Position numbers and translations under genes: made by a program
Notes under the pieces: generated by a model
Databases searched by the model: none
Told to the model about the DNA's origin: nothing
Seen by the model: only the letters and a program-made list of their open reading frames with translations
In this document: positions 17,285 through 26,300 of the stretch, piece by piece
How positions within the stretch are numbered: position 1 is the stretch's first letter
Layout of the letters: the number at the start of each line of letters is the position of its first letter
From: CAYPIE01 sp964410665
GTDB taxonomy: Bacteria; Planctomycetota; Planctomycetia; Gemmatales; Gemmataceae
Assembly (NCBI GenBank): GCA_964410665.1
Contig: CAYPIE010000055.1
Location: 1 to 39,997, forward strand
DNA: 39,997 nucleotides
Direction: 5' to 3'

Positions 17285-18637
17285 TCACTGGGCTGCCACC
17301 GGCTCCACCTCGGGCTGCGGTGGGGCCTGCAGCAGCCGCAGTGACAGCAGGCAGCTCAGAAAGATCACCCCTGCTGACAGGAAAAAGGTGGCACCGTTGA
17401 GCGCTTCGAACAGGAAGCCGCCGAGGATCAGCCCGATGATACTCGATAGGCTGCCCACGCTGCCCGCCAGCCCTTGTACCATTCCCTGGTAACGCGCCGT
17501 CGTCGATCGCGACAGCACCGACAAAAACGACGGCCACATCAGCCCGTTGCCGACCGCAAAGCAGACCGCGGCCATGTAGACCCAGAACGTCTGGCCCGTC
17601 GTCAATAACACGAAGTTGCTGCCGAGAATGAGTCCGCCAACCAGCACCAGTACCTCATCGGCCACCCGCTTCGACAGCCGGGCCAGGACGGGGCCCTGGA
17701 CGATGACCATCATGCCGCTGAGTAGCGAGAAAAACATGCCGGTGTCGCGGACTTGCCAGTTGAGTGTTTGCACGGCAAAGACTGGGAAGGAGGTGTAAAA
17801 AAGATTAAAACCTAAAAAAATTAGAAAATATAGAATCAATAAAAACGTAACGCGTGGCAGCTTGAGGACGCCTCGCCAGCCAAGCTTGCTTGCCTCATCG
17901 GATTCGAAGCAATCCTGCTCCTCGTGGCCGAGAATTTTGCCGACGCCGTGCACTTCCTCGGTCTCGGTAAACAGACATGGTTTGGATTCAGGCAAGCGAA
18001 ACGCAATAATCCAGGTGGCAACTGCGGAAATGCCCACGGCCGCCAGTACTGGCAGCAGTTCCTTGAGCGATGTGGAGCCGAGCACCCCAGCGAGGGCCGG
18101 GCCCAGGACAAAGCCCAGGTTGGACGCGACGGCCATCTTGCCAAAGTTCTTGCCCCGCTCCGCTTCGGGGGTGACATCGGCGACGTAGGCATTGGCCACG
18201 GCAATATTGCCGCCCGTCAGCCCATCCATGGCGCGGCTAAAAAACAGCACGACCATTGGCAAGGTGATGATCAGAGCCAGTCCGGCCGAGCGTTCGATGG
18301 TCAACACGGTCTGGTTGGGCAGGAACAGGGCAACGAGAAACACACACCAGGCCAACAGCGTACCTGCCTGGCTCACCAGGAGGATTTTGCGGCGTCCGTG
18401 GGTATCGGACCAGCGGCCCAAAATCGGGGCACCGATAAACTGAAAGGTGGGGTAGGTGGCGACCAGCAACCCGTACACCACGGCGTTCCCCCCCCATCCG
18501 GTGACCAGAAAGACCAGGAACGGTATCACCAGGCTGAAGCCAAGCGCGCCGATGAAGTTCACCAGAAGCACAGGGAACAATGAGATGCGGGTTCCTGCCG
18601 GAGCAGCCTCGGGGACGGGGTTGTTCGTTGCGCTCAT
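17285..18637 (-). CDS. MFS transporter
   Basis: This 450-residue protein has about twelve membrane helices and resembles TetA/multidrug-type major facilitator proteins. The motif A loop GRWSDTHGRRK (74-84) follows TM2; a central cytoplasmic loop rich in Glu/Cys/Lys (around 220-250) separates the halves; and MVQGLAGSVGSLSSIIG marks a TM near 405. It may export a small compound or drug; the substrate is unknown. Its start overlaps the upstream TIM-barrel stop by ATGA, so the two are translationally coupled. A strikingly AT-rich patch encodes TM7. Confidence 0.88.
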   Translation of the reverse strand: MSATNNPVPEAAPAGTRISLFPVLLVNFIGALGFSLVIPFLVFLVTGWGGNAVVYGLLVATYPTFQFIGAPILGRWSDTHGRRKILLVSQAGTLLAWCVFLVALFLPNQTVLTIERSAGLALIITLPMVVLFFSRAMDGLTGGNIAVANAYVADVTPEAERGKNFGKMAVASNLGFVLGPALAGVLGSTSLKELLPVLAAVGISAVATWIIAFRLPESKPCLFTETEEVHGVGKILGHEEQDCFESDEASKLGWRGVLKLPRVTFLLILYFLIFLGFNLFYTSFPVFAVQTLNWQVRDTGMFFSLLSGMMVIVQGPVLARLSKRVADEVLVLVGGLILGSNFVLLTTGQTFWVYMAAVCFAVGNGLMWPSFLSVLSRSTTARYQGMVQGLAGSVGSLSSIIGLILGGFLFEALNGATFFLSAGVIFLSCLLSLRLLQAPPQPEVEPVAAQ

Positions 18638-19410
18638 GGCAGCAACCGCCTGAGGAAGGCGACCCCGTTGGCAATGCTCGCGGCATTGGCCCCGGACTCC
18701 TGCTCGACGACGATCCAGCCGGGGTAGTCCAGCGTGTGCAGGGTGGCCAGGTAGGTCATCCAGTCAATGTCGCCCGCCCCCAACGGGACCTCGGCAGCAA
18801 TGCGCGAGGCGCTGGCTTTGCGGGCATCGTGGGCGTGACTGTGCAGGACGTGAGAGATCAACGGAAAAATACTCATGATCGGGTCAAAGCCGTTGAGCAA
18901 CAGGTTGGCCGGGTCGTAGTTCAGGCCCAGGCTACCGGTGTCAAAGCTGTCCAGGAACGTTTTCGTCGTCTCCGCATCGTCCAAGCCGATTTCCAGGGCC
19001 AGGCGTGTGCCGCTGCGATCCCCATGTTGGCTCAGGTCGATCAGTGCCTGGCGCATTGCCAGGGCGGCGGGGGTTGTTGGGTCGCTGGGAATCTTGCCGG
19101 GTTGCAGGATGACGAGGGCCGGGCCTAGCTCGTAGGCAAGGCTCATGACTTGGCGGATGTACTCCACCCGGGGGTCGAGGTTGTCCGGGACGTCCAGGCC
19201 ATGCCGCAGCGGGCAATTGAGGGCGGTCAGCTGCAGGTTGTAGCCACGCAGCAGGTTGCGAAACTCACGGCGACCGGTGTCGCTGAGCCGGTCCGGGGCG
19301 AGGTCGCCGCGGGCATCGACCTGCAGCCCGGCCACCTCAAGTTCGGCCGCCTGTTGCATGGCTTTGCGGATGGATCCGCCGAGGGATTCGGCCCGAATAC
19401 CGAGTTTCAT
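18634..19410 (-). CDS. Sugar phosphate isomerase/epimerase (AP-endonuclease 2 family TIM barrel)
   Basis: This 258-residue protein matches the xylose-isomerase-like TIM barrel family that includes IolE, IolI and hydroxypyruvate isomerase. The N-terminal KLGIRAESLGGSIRKAM is followed by LTALNCPLRHGL. Expected metal ligands are visible in LALEIGLDD (Glu), NYDPANLL (Asp), HSHAHDA (His) and WIVVEQES (Glu). It probably acts on a sugar or keto-sugar; the substrate is not known. The ATG at 19410 overlaps the HYExAFE stop by four bases, and its own stop overlaps the MFS start, so three genes are likely coupled. Confidence 0.85.
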   Translation of the reverse strand: MKLGIRAESLGGSIRKAMQQAAELEVAGLQVDARGDLAPDRLSDTGRREFRNLLRGYNLQLTALNCPLRHGLDVPDNLDPRVEYIRQVMSLAYELGPALVILQPGKIPSDPTTPAALAMRQALIDLSQHGDRSGTRLALEIGLDDAETTKTFLDSFDTGSLGLNYDPANLLLNGFDPIMSIFPLISHVLHSHAHDARKASASRIAAEVPLGAGDIDWMTYLATLHTLDYPGWIVVEQESGANAASIANGVAFLRRLLP

Positions 19411-20000
19411 ACGGTCTCCAACTCCCAAGGGTCCCAGCTGTCTTCGGTCAGGCTAGGTGTCAAGAAATCGCGAAACGGGCGGACGACCTCTTGGTAATCC
19501 GCCCCAGCCAGGTCCACGGTCCGCCAGCGGGGACTCCGCTGGCGCATTAGGGTGCGATAAACCTCCACAGGCACCGCCCGCACCAAGTACTCCCGATCGC
19601 CCCAGGCGAAGTGATCCGGGGTGAGAGCCGGCAGGGTGTAGCCCGGTTGGAATTGATAGACAAAGACCAGCAGGCCGATGCCATGTGGGTGCAGGTTGGC
19701 TTCCCAGCGGATCAGTCCGTCGACGTCGTCCAAGGTCGACCAGTTTTCCCAGACGCGGCGTGGACGTTGCCGGGTGCCGCCGGGAAAGCGGCGGCCTTTG
19801 ACATCGACCAGGAGCCGCCGCTTGCCGCCGGGCATGACCATAAAGTCCGGACTTTTCACAGTGGTAGCGTCGAGCTCGGAGCGTCGCGACTCATCGATTG
19901 GCAGGAAGTCCAGCTGGTGTTGCCGCAGATAGCCGGCAAAGGCGGTTTCGTACGGGTTGCTACGATCCATGAAGCGACTCGCAAAAGAAGTTGGCAGCAT
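19407..20000 (-). CDS. HYExAFE-family protein (PD-(D/E)XK nuclease-like)
   Basis: This 197-residue protein (or 187 from the ATG at 19970) has the planctomycete-type N-terminus NPYETAFAGYLRQHQLDF, a variant of the HYExAFE motif. A PD-(D/E)XK-like core follows: PDF at 51-53, a 13-residue gap, and DVKGRR with Asp66 and Lys68. Aromatic residues (VWENW, FAWGDREYLV, FVYQF) build the rest. The family has no proven function, but the core matches restriction-endonuclease-like folds, so nucleic-acid cleavage is plausible and unproven. It lies 25 bp downstream of hisS and is coupled to the TIM-barrel gene. Confidence 0.72.
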   Translation of the reverse strand: MLPTSFASRFMDRSNPYETAFAGYLRQHQLDFLPIDESRRSELDATTVKSPDFMVMPGGKRRLLVDVKGRRFPGGTRQRPRRVWENWSTLDDVDGLIRWEANLHPHGIGLLVFVYQFQPGYTLPALTPDHFAWGDREYLVRAVPVEVYRTLMRQRSPRWRTVDLAGADYQEVVRPFRDFLTPSLTEDSWDPWELETV

Positions 20001-20025
20001 TCTTGATGGCTAGGTTACCGGAGGC

Positions 20026-21375
20026 TCACGCTGCTGGCTCGCTGGCCAGTAGACGCTGGACCGCAGCCGTGAGTTCGCCTTCGGCGACCGTCGATTCGGT
20101 CCGAGCCGCCAGGTGCTTGACCTTCCATACGCCTTGATCAAACTCTTCGGGGCCGGCGATGAGAGCGACTTGGAAGCCGCGTTTTTCAGCGTACTGAAGT
20201 TGTGGTCCGATCTTCTTGGCATCGGGAAACACCTCCACGCCGAAGCCCGCTTGCCGCAGCTGTCGGGCCACCCGCTGGTAATCACCCAGACGGTCGGCGG
20301 CAAACTGGACGATGAGCACCGGGGCCGGAGTGCTGGTCTTGGGCAATAGGCTGAGTTCCTCCATGGCCGCCAGCAGACGGTCGAGGCCTAGCGAAGCACC
20401 GACGCCTGGGAGGGCTTGCTTGGTGTAGAGCCCGGCCAGGTTGTCGTAGCGACCTCCCGAGCAGACACTGCCGATATCCGGCTTGTCGGTCAGGAAGGTC
20501 TCATAAATGGTACCCGTATAGTAGTCGAGGCCACGGGAAATGGTCAGATCCAGCCGCAAGCGATCCTCCGGGATGCCAGCCGTGCGGGCAACATCCAGCA
20601 GTTCGCGAAGTCGAGCAATGCCGTCGGCGGTTTGGACATTGTCGCCGTGCTGGGTTTGCAGTTGTTCGAGCAGGCTGCGGTTGTCTCCCTGGATGCTGAC
20701 CAGGTGAAGCACGGCATCGGCCTGTTCGGGGCGAATGCCGGCGCGGCCGGCCTCGGTGTCCATCATCTCGGCTTTCACCCCTTCAGCACCGATCTTGAGC
20801 AGCTTATCTAAGGCTCGCAATAAAGGCACGGCCTGGTCCGCGAGGCCCAGGGCTTGTAGCAGGCCGTTGAGCACCAGGCGGTTGTTGATGCGAACCTGAA
20901 ATCGCTCAAAGCCCAGGGCAAGCATGAGGTCATGGATGACCAGCACGGTCTCGATGTCGGCGGCATTGCTGGTGGTGCCGATGGTGTCAAAGTCACACTG
21001 CCAGAATTCGCGATAGCGGCCGTGGGCGGTATTTTCGCCGCGCCACACGGGGCCCATGGCATAGCGTTTAAAGGGGGTGCCGAGCTTGCCGATGTGTTGC
21101 GCGGCAAAGCGGGCAAAGGGCACGGTCAGGTCAAAGCGAAGGGCGACGTCGCGGTCGCCATGATCGCGGAAGCGATAGACCAAACGATCGGATTCTTCGC
21201 CCCCTTTGCCGAGCAGGATCTCAGCATACTCCAGGGCGGGGGTGTCGATGGGGGCAAAGCCATAGGCACGATAGACTTGACGTGCTTGCTGCAGGAGATA
21301 TTCCCGAGGCAACATCAGTTCGGGCGGGTAATCACGAAACCCCTTGAGCGTCCGGGGTTCAATCAAGTTCGACAA
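20026..21375 (-). CDS. hisS: Histidyl-tRNA synthetase
   Basis: This 449-residue class II enzyme attaches histidine to tRNA-His. KGFRDYPPE (11-19) opens the catalytic domain. Motif 2 is KRYAMGPVWRGENTAHGRYR (103-122) with its conserved Arg and Glu, then EFWQCDFD. The histidine-specific motifs are LTISRGLDYYTGT (277-289) and CSGGRYDNL (305-313). An anticodon-binding domain of the usual alpha/beta type fills the C-terminus (about 340-449). The length is usual. It stands between a site-2 protease gene (55 bp upstream) and the HYExAFE gene. I see no T-box or leader ORF upstream. Confidence 0.96.
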   Translation of the reverse strand: MSNLIEPRTLKGFRDYPPELMLPREYLLQQARQVYRAYGFAPIDTPALEYAEILLGKGGEESDRLVYRFRDHGDRDVALRFDLTVPFARFAAQHIGKLGTPFKRYAMGPVWRGENTAHGRYREFWQCDFDTIGTTSNAADIETVLVIHDLMLALGFERFQVRINNRLVLNGLLQALGLADQAVPLLRALDKLLKIGAEGVKAEMMDTEAGRAGIRPEQADAVLHLVSIQGDNRSLLEQLQTQHGDNVQTADGIARLRELLDVARTAGIPEDRLRLDLTISRGLDYYTGTIYETFLTDKPDIGSVCSGGRYDNLAGLYTKQALPGVGASLGLDRLLAAMEELSLLPKTSTPAPVLIVQFAADRLGDYQRVARQLRQAGFGVEVFPDAKKIGPQLQYAEKRGFQVALIAGPEEFDQGVWKVKHLAARTESTVAEGELTAAVQRLLASEPAA

Positions 21376-21430
21376 ACGGCATCCTCCAGCATGGGCCTAG
21401 CGGTTGGTGTCAGGTGCAACAGGTCCCAGC

Positions 21431-22603
21431 TTATGATTGGTTATTGCGATAACGGGCGCTAACTCGGTCGAGAAAGCGCTTTTCCTCCTCGGTGAGCGAG
21501 TCGCGGCCGTGGTTAGCGATCTTGGCCAACAACTCGTCGGTGCGCTGTTCCTCGGCCACACGGATCTCGTGTTCACGCTGCAAGCGGCGGGCGGCGCGGC
21601 GTTGTAACCAGCGACGAATCAAATTGGGTCGGCGTTTCCGCTGGCGTTCCTCAGCCTGGTGCTCGCGCTCAAGGCTGGTATAACCTTGCGAGAAATCGCC
21701 ATACGGCGATTCCTCCAGGCCATTTTCTAAGAGGAACTGCATTTGCCGACAGGTGACATAGATAAACAAAGCCAGGGCAAAGACCAGCACGCCTCCGCCG
21801 ATAAAGGCGATCAACGCCATAAGCACCGCACAGGCATAGCCAGCATAAATGGCCACCGTGGTTCCCTGGCGGTAATCGGTCCGCCCCCAGATGAGGGCTT
21901 GCAAAATGCGGCCACCATCGAGCGGAAAACTCGGCAGGAGATTAAACAGGAACAGCACCCAGTTCAGCCAAAAAAACCGGGTCAGCCACATCACCCCGGC
22001 GGGCATCACTTCGGCCTTTTGGTCAACGAAGACCTGGGTCGGCTCTTTGTCTTCTTCGGTGAGTACATAGCGGCGATCCTGGAACGGGAAACGCGGACCG
22101 TCGACGGGGTTGCCCTTCTCGTCCACCCACCGGGTCATCCCAGGCGACAACGCGTCGTTGCCCGTCTGATAGTTGTGTAGCTCAGGGTAATAGGGGTTGG
22201 TGAGTGGGTTGAACGGCGGGATGTACGAACAGATGACGATGATCAGTCCGCAACCCAGGGCCAAGCCCAGGTTCACCGCGGGTCCACTGGCGGCCACAAT
22301 CAGATTAGAGCGTGGATTCGGCGGCACATCACAGTATGCCAGTCCACCCAGTGGCCAGATCAGGATCTCTTCAGCATCCCCACCCACGGCCCGGGCCGCA
22401 AAGCAGTGGCCAAATTCGTGCAATACCACAGCCACAAACAGCATCCCGACAAACATGGCGATCACGTCGAACCACGCATCGGGATTGATGTATAGAATAC
22501 GCCAAACCAATGCCAAAGTGATCAGAATGTAGAGCAGATGCAGGCGGACGGTGATGCCGAAGGCGCGGAACAACGGGATCGACCAGGTCATGGGTTCGCG
22601 CAT
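21431..22603 (-). CDS. Site-2 protease family (M50) intramembrane metalloprotease
   Basis: This 390-residue protein is predicted to cut membrane-spanning substrates within the bilayer. The zinc motif HEFGH is at residues 62-66 and the third ligand is in LLPSFPLDGG (Asp229), both within hydrophobic helices. There are about six TM segments. A soluble insertion of about 75 residues (about 132-208) lies between helices. The C-terminal 80 residues are charged (ARRLQREHEIRVAEEQR and SLTEEEKRFLDRVSARYR), resembling a DUF6576-type tail found on planctomycete M50 and rhomboid-like proteases. I chose the start at 22603, where homology begins. It is the first gene of the hisS run. Confidence 0.88.
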   Translation of the reverse strand: MREPMTWSIPLFRAFGITVRLHLLYILITLALVWRILYINPDAWFDVIAMFVGMLFVAVVLHEFGHCFAARAVGGDAEEILIWPLGGLAYCDVPPNPRSNLIVAASGPAVNLGLALGCGLIIVICSYIPPFNPLTNPYYPELHNYQTGNDALSPGMTRWVDEKGNPVDGPRFPFQDRRYVLTEEDKEPTQVFVDQKAEVMPAGVMWLTRFFWLNWVLFLFNLLPSFPLDGGRILQALIWGRTDYRQGTTVAIYAGYACAVLMALIAFIGGGVLVFALALFIYVTCRQMQFLLENGLEESPYGDFSQGYTSLEREHQAEERQRKRRPNLIRRWLQRRAARRLQREHEIRVAEEQRTDELLAKIANHGRDSLTEEEKRFLDRVSARYRNNQS

Positions 22604-22720
22604 CGATACTATCCCGCCAAGACTCCGAATGAAGTTGTCCAAACGACCGGGCCATTTTAGCATTGGCTCAAATCGGGGGCAATTCGCCCCCGGCCTGGCT
22701 CAACAGGAAAGGGTTCGATC

Positions 22721-23239
22721 GTGCCACGTAAACTGGTCCATCAGGGCCGTAAAATCCAGGTCTACCTTGATATCTCGCAGCTTGAAGATGGCACGGAGAT
22801 CCGCCGCGATCTGATCGTGCACCCCGGGGCGGTGGTGATTCTCCCCCTGATCGATCGCGATCATGTCTGCTTGCTACGCAACTATCGCTTTGTCGTGGAA
22901 CAAACCCTGTGGGAGTTGCCTGCCGGAACGCTGGAACCCGGCGAGGCCTTGCAGGTGGCCGCGGCCCGAGAACTTCTCGAGGAGACTGGCTATCAAGCCA
23001 ATACCTGGCGGGACCTGGGCTATCTGTATGCATCACCCGGCGTCCTGGATGAGAAGCTGCATTTGTTCGTGGCTCAGAACCTGATTCCGGGGCCGCCCCA
23101 ACCCGAAGCCTGCGAACAACTGGAGCCCACCGTGCTTGCCTGGGATGAGGCCGTGCGCATGTCGCTGAGTGGTGAGATTCGCGATGCCAAGACCATTACG
23201 GCGTTATTGTGGTGGGATCGGCTACGTGACACCGTATAA
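22721..23239 (+). CDS. Nudix hydrolase (ADP-ribose pyrophosphatase-like)
   Basis: This 172-residue protein hydrolyses nucleoside diphosphate-linked compounds, likely ADP-ribose or NDP-sugars. The Nudix box is complete at about residues 69-91 (G-x5-E-x7-RELLEETGY), and the preceding LWELPAG is typical of ADP-ribose pyrophosphatases. LLRNYRFVVEQ lies before it and GYLYASPGVLDEKLHLF after it, both common in this subgroup. The gene is monocistronic, with the ATG at 22721 after AGGAAAGG. It diverges from the M50 protease gene. Confidence 0.9.
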   Translation: MPRKLVHQGRKIQVYLDISQLEDGTEIRRDLIVHPGAVVILPLIDRDHVCLLRNYRFVVEQTLWELPAGTLEPGEALQVAAARELLEETGYQANTWRDLGYLYASPGVLDEKLHLFVAQNLIPGPPQPEACEQLEPTVLAWDEAVRMSLSGEIRDAKTITALLWWDRLRDTV

Positions 23240-23309
23240 CTCTACCGAGAGCCAAACCTTCCTGTCGGACGCTGAACTTCATGGACCATCCGAGATTTTT
23301 GTTCAGTGC

Positions 23310-23338
23310 TTGATTGTTACCAAAATTGCCTATATTCA
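23310..23338 (+). promoter_or_regulatory. Putative promoter of the giant extracellular protein gene
   Basis: TTGATT at 23310-23315 and TATTCA at 23333-23338 are 17 bp apart, a sigma-70-like spacing; TATATT at 23331 is an alternative with 15 bp. The region is the AT-rich part of the 156 bp gap before the giant gene, and GAGGG precedes its ATG at 23396. This is a pattern match only. Confidence 0.35.
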
Positions 23339-23395
23339 CTAGACACCCGAAGCAATGGGTTGGGTGAAGCCGATTATTCCAGTGAGGGTACAATT

Positions 23396-26300
23396 ATGCG
23401 TCGGTTACCCGGAGGGCGAGATTCTGTCCTGGTTAACATCGAGCCTCTGGAGTCGCGCGTCAACCCTGACGCCAACTTTTTTGCCATCGCCGGCAACCTC
23501 TTCACGCAGGATTGGAGCGATCCAGGGTTGATCACGGCCGACGCAGATTGGAGTGGGGTCTCCAGTCTGATCGGCTTTCGGGGTGCTGAGTTAACCACGA
23601 TGGCGGGGGTCGATCCTGCCACGGTACTGGCCGATCCTGGACCGACGGCGACGCCCGATGTCACCGCCAACCAGAGCGATCCCAGCCTGTTCAGCAGCGG
23701 CGGTTTGGTCGAGCTGGACGGCCTGAGTGATCCGGTGGTGGCCTTCCGCGCTTCCGAAGCAGCCGATGCCCCATATCTGTTACTCCATTTGGATACCAGC
23801 GGAGTCACCGAGGCGAAGATCTCTTACCAGCTGCGCGACCTGGACGCCAGTGGCGATGCGGTGCAGCCGGTCGCTTTGCAGTATCGCATCGGCACCAGTG
23901 GGGCGTTCACGAATGTGGCCGAAGGCTTTGTCGCCGATGCCACCAATGCCGGGAGCGACCTGGTGACCGATGTGTCCGCGCTGTTGCCGGAGGAAGCCCT
24001 CGATCAGTCCCAGGTGCAAGTGCGGATCCTGACCAGCAATGCCGTCGGTGAGGATGAGTTGGTGGGGATCGATAATCTCCAGGTCGAAGCGCTGGCAACA
24101 TTGCCCAGCATCAGCGATATTCTGGACCAGACGATCACGCGGGATATGAGTAGCGGTCCGATCGCCTTCACGGTGGACGATCTGGAGACTCCAGCCGGCG
24201 ACCTGATCCTTGGTGTCACGGTTGACAACACCATCTTGTTCCCGGGCGGGAGTATCGTGTTCGGCGGCTCAGGGAGTGACCGCACGATTACGCTGACGCC
24301 GGCGGCGGTTCAGATTGGTACGGCCACGGTGAATGTTACGGTGACCGACTCGGATGGCGATCAGCAGACCGACAGCTTCATGGTCGAGGTCAGCAGTCTG
24401 CCCAACGCACGGTTGGAAATTCTTGATATCCCCAGTGTGGAGGTCGGGCAGACGCTGACCGTGCCGGTGGAGCTCGCGGCGACGGGGAGCGATACCATTT
24501 CGCTGGAGGGTTTTCAGGTCGGTCTGACCTGGGACCCGGCGGTGTTCACCTTTGTTGAAGGGTCTGGCACCCCCGAAGTACTCAACGTGGCGACTTTTAA
24601 CGGTGATGTCGCCGGGCAACTGTTCGTCGTCGCCGCGGGCTTGGATGCGCAGGTCATCACCGCAGGTAGCCGGGAGACGTTGTTTACCTTCGAGCTGCAG
24701 GTGGCAGGGGATGCCCCGACGGGAGCTCAAGTGCTGAACCTGGTACCATCAGTCCCCGGGAATCCCAATGAGCTGGTCCTACTGACGATGGATGGCACGC
24801 CACCGGTGGTGTTGGATCCTGAGCCGACGGATGCACCGACCGATGAAGTGGATGGGGTGGTCACGATCCTCGGCGGGAACAATCCCCCAGTGGCGAGTCC
24901 CGATAACTTTACCGTGGGCGAAGATAGCGTATTGACTGTGGCGGCTCCGGGGGTGCTCGCCAATGACCTTGATGCCGATGATGATACCCTCACGGTGGAG
25001 CTAGTCACTGAGCCGGGGCAGGGGATCCTGGATCTGGAGGCCGACGGCTCGTTTGTTTACGTGCCAGGTGGTAATTTTAACGGGACTGACCAGTTTACCT
25101 ACCGACTCAATGATGGCATGACCACTTCGGGGACGACCACCGTCACCATCACGGTCACCCCGGTCAATGATCCCCCGGTCAATACCCTCCCGGCTGATCC
25201 GAGTATCCTCGAAGATGGCGAAGTGGTGTTTGCTTCGAGCAACGGCAACGTCATTGCTGTGTCCGATCCGGATGGCGACCCTGCTGTGCTGGAACTCGAG
25301 GTGAGTTTGACAGTTGCCCAAGGAGACCTGACGCTAGCGACTACCACCGGCTTGACCTTCCTGGAGGGTAGTGGAACTGATGATGGCGCGATGCGTTTCA
25401 CCGGAACCATCAATGCCATCAACACGGCCTTGGATGGCTTAGTCTATCGCCCGATCCCGGATGGGAGTGGTGAGTTCCCGCTTCGGATCACCAGCATCGA
25501 CCGATCGGATGAAGCGTTTCCGCTGATGGATAGTGACTTGGTGCGGATCACGGTGGGGGCGGTCAATGATGCCCCAGTGCTGTTACTGCCCGCCGAAGTG
25601 ATGACGCTGGTGGATACCCCGTTGGAGTTTTCCGACTCGGATACCGTCTCGTTTACCGACGTCGATGCAGGCACCAGCCCGGTGGCCATGACCCTATCGG
25701 TCAGTGCGGGTAGCTTGACCATGGAGACGACGAGTGGCCTGAGCTTTGTCGAGGGAGACGGGGATCAGGACGTGAGCATGCAGTTCACCGGAACGGTGGC
25801 CAACATCAATGTGGCTTTGGGGACCCTGCGTTACACACCACCGGCGGGCTTCACGGATGAGGCCGATTTGACCATCAGCGTTGATGATCAGGGGAACCGC
25901 GGTAGTGGGGGCCCTCAGACGGATTCTGGGACTGTTTCCATCCAGGTCAATGAAACTGGGGATGTAAATCGACCACCGATTGCGAATCCAGATACGTTTA
26001 ATGTCGATAATGACCCGATCCAAAATCTCTTGCCGGGGGTACTGGCCAATGACCGGGATCCGGATGGCGATCCGTTAACGATTGTTAGTGTGACTCAGCC
26101 AAGCTCTGGGATGGTGATGGTGAACCCGTTTGACCCATCCTTGATCTACATCCCTGAGCAGGGCTTTATCGGAACGGTCACGTTTACCTACACCATCAGT
26201 GACGGCCGAGGCGGAAGCGCAGATGGCACGGTAACCGTCGGAGTGAGTGACCCGGGGAACAACCCCCCGAATGCGGCCAACGATACCCTGGAAGTACGCG

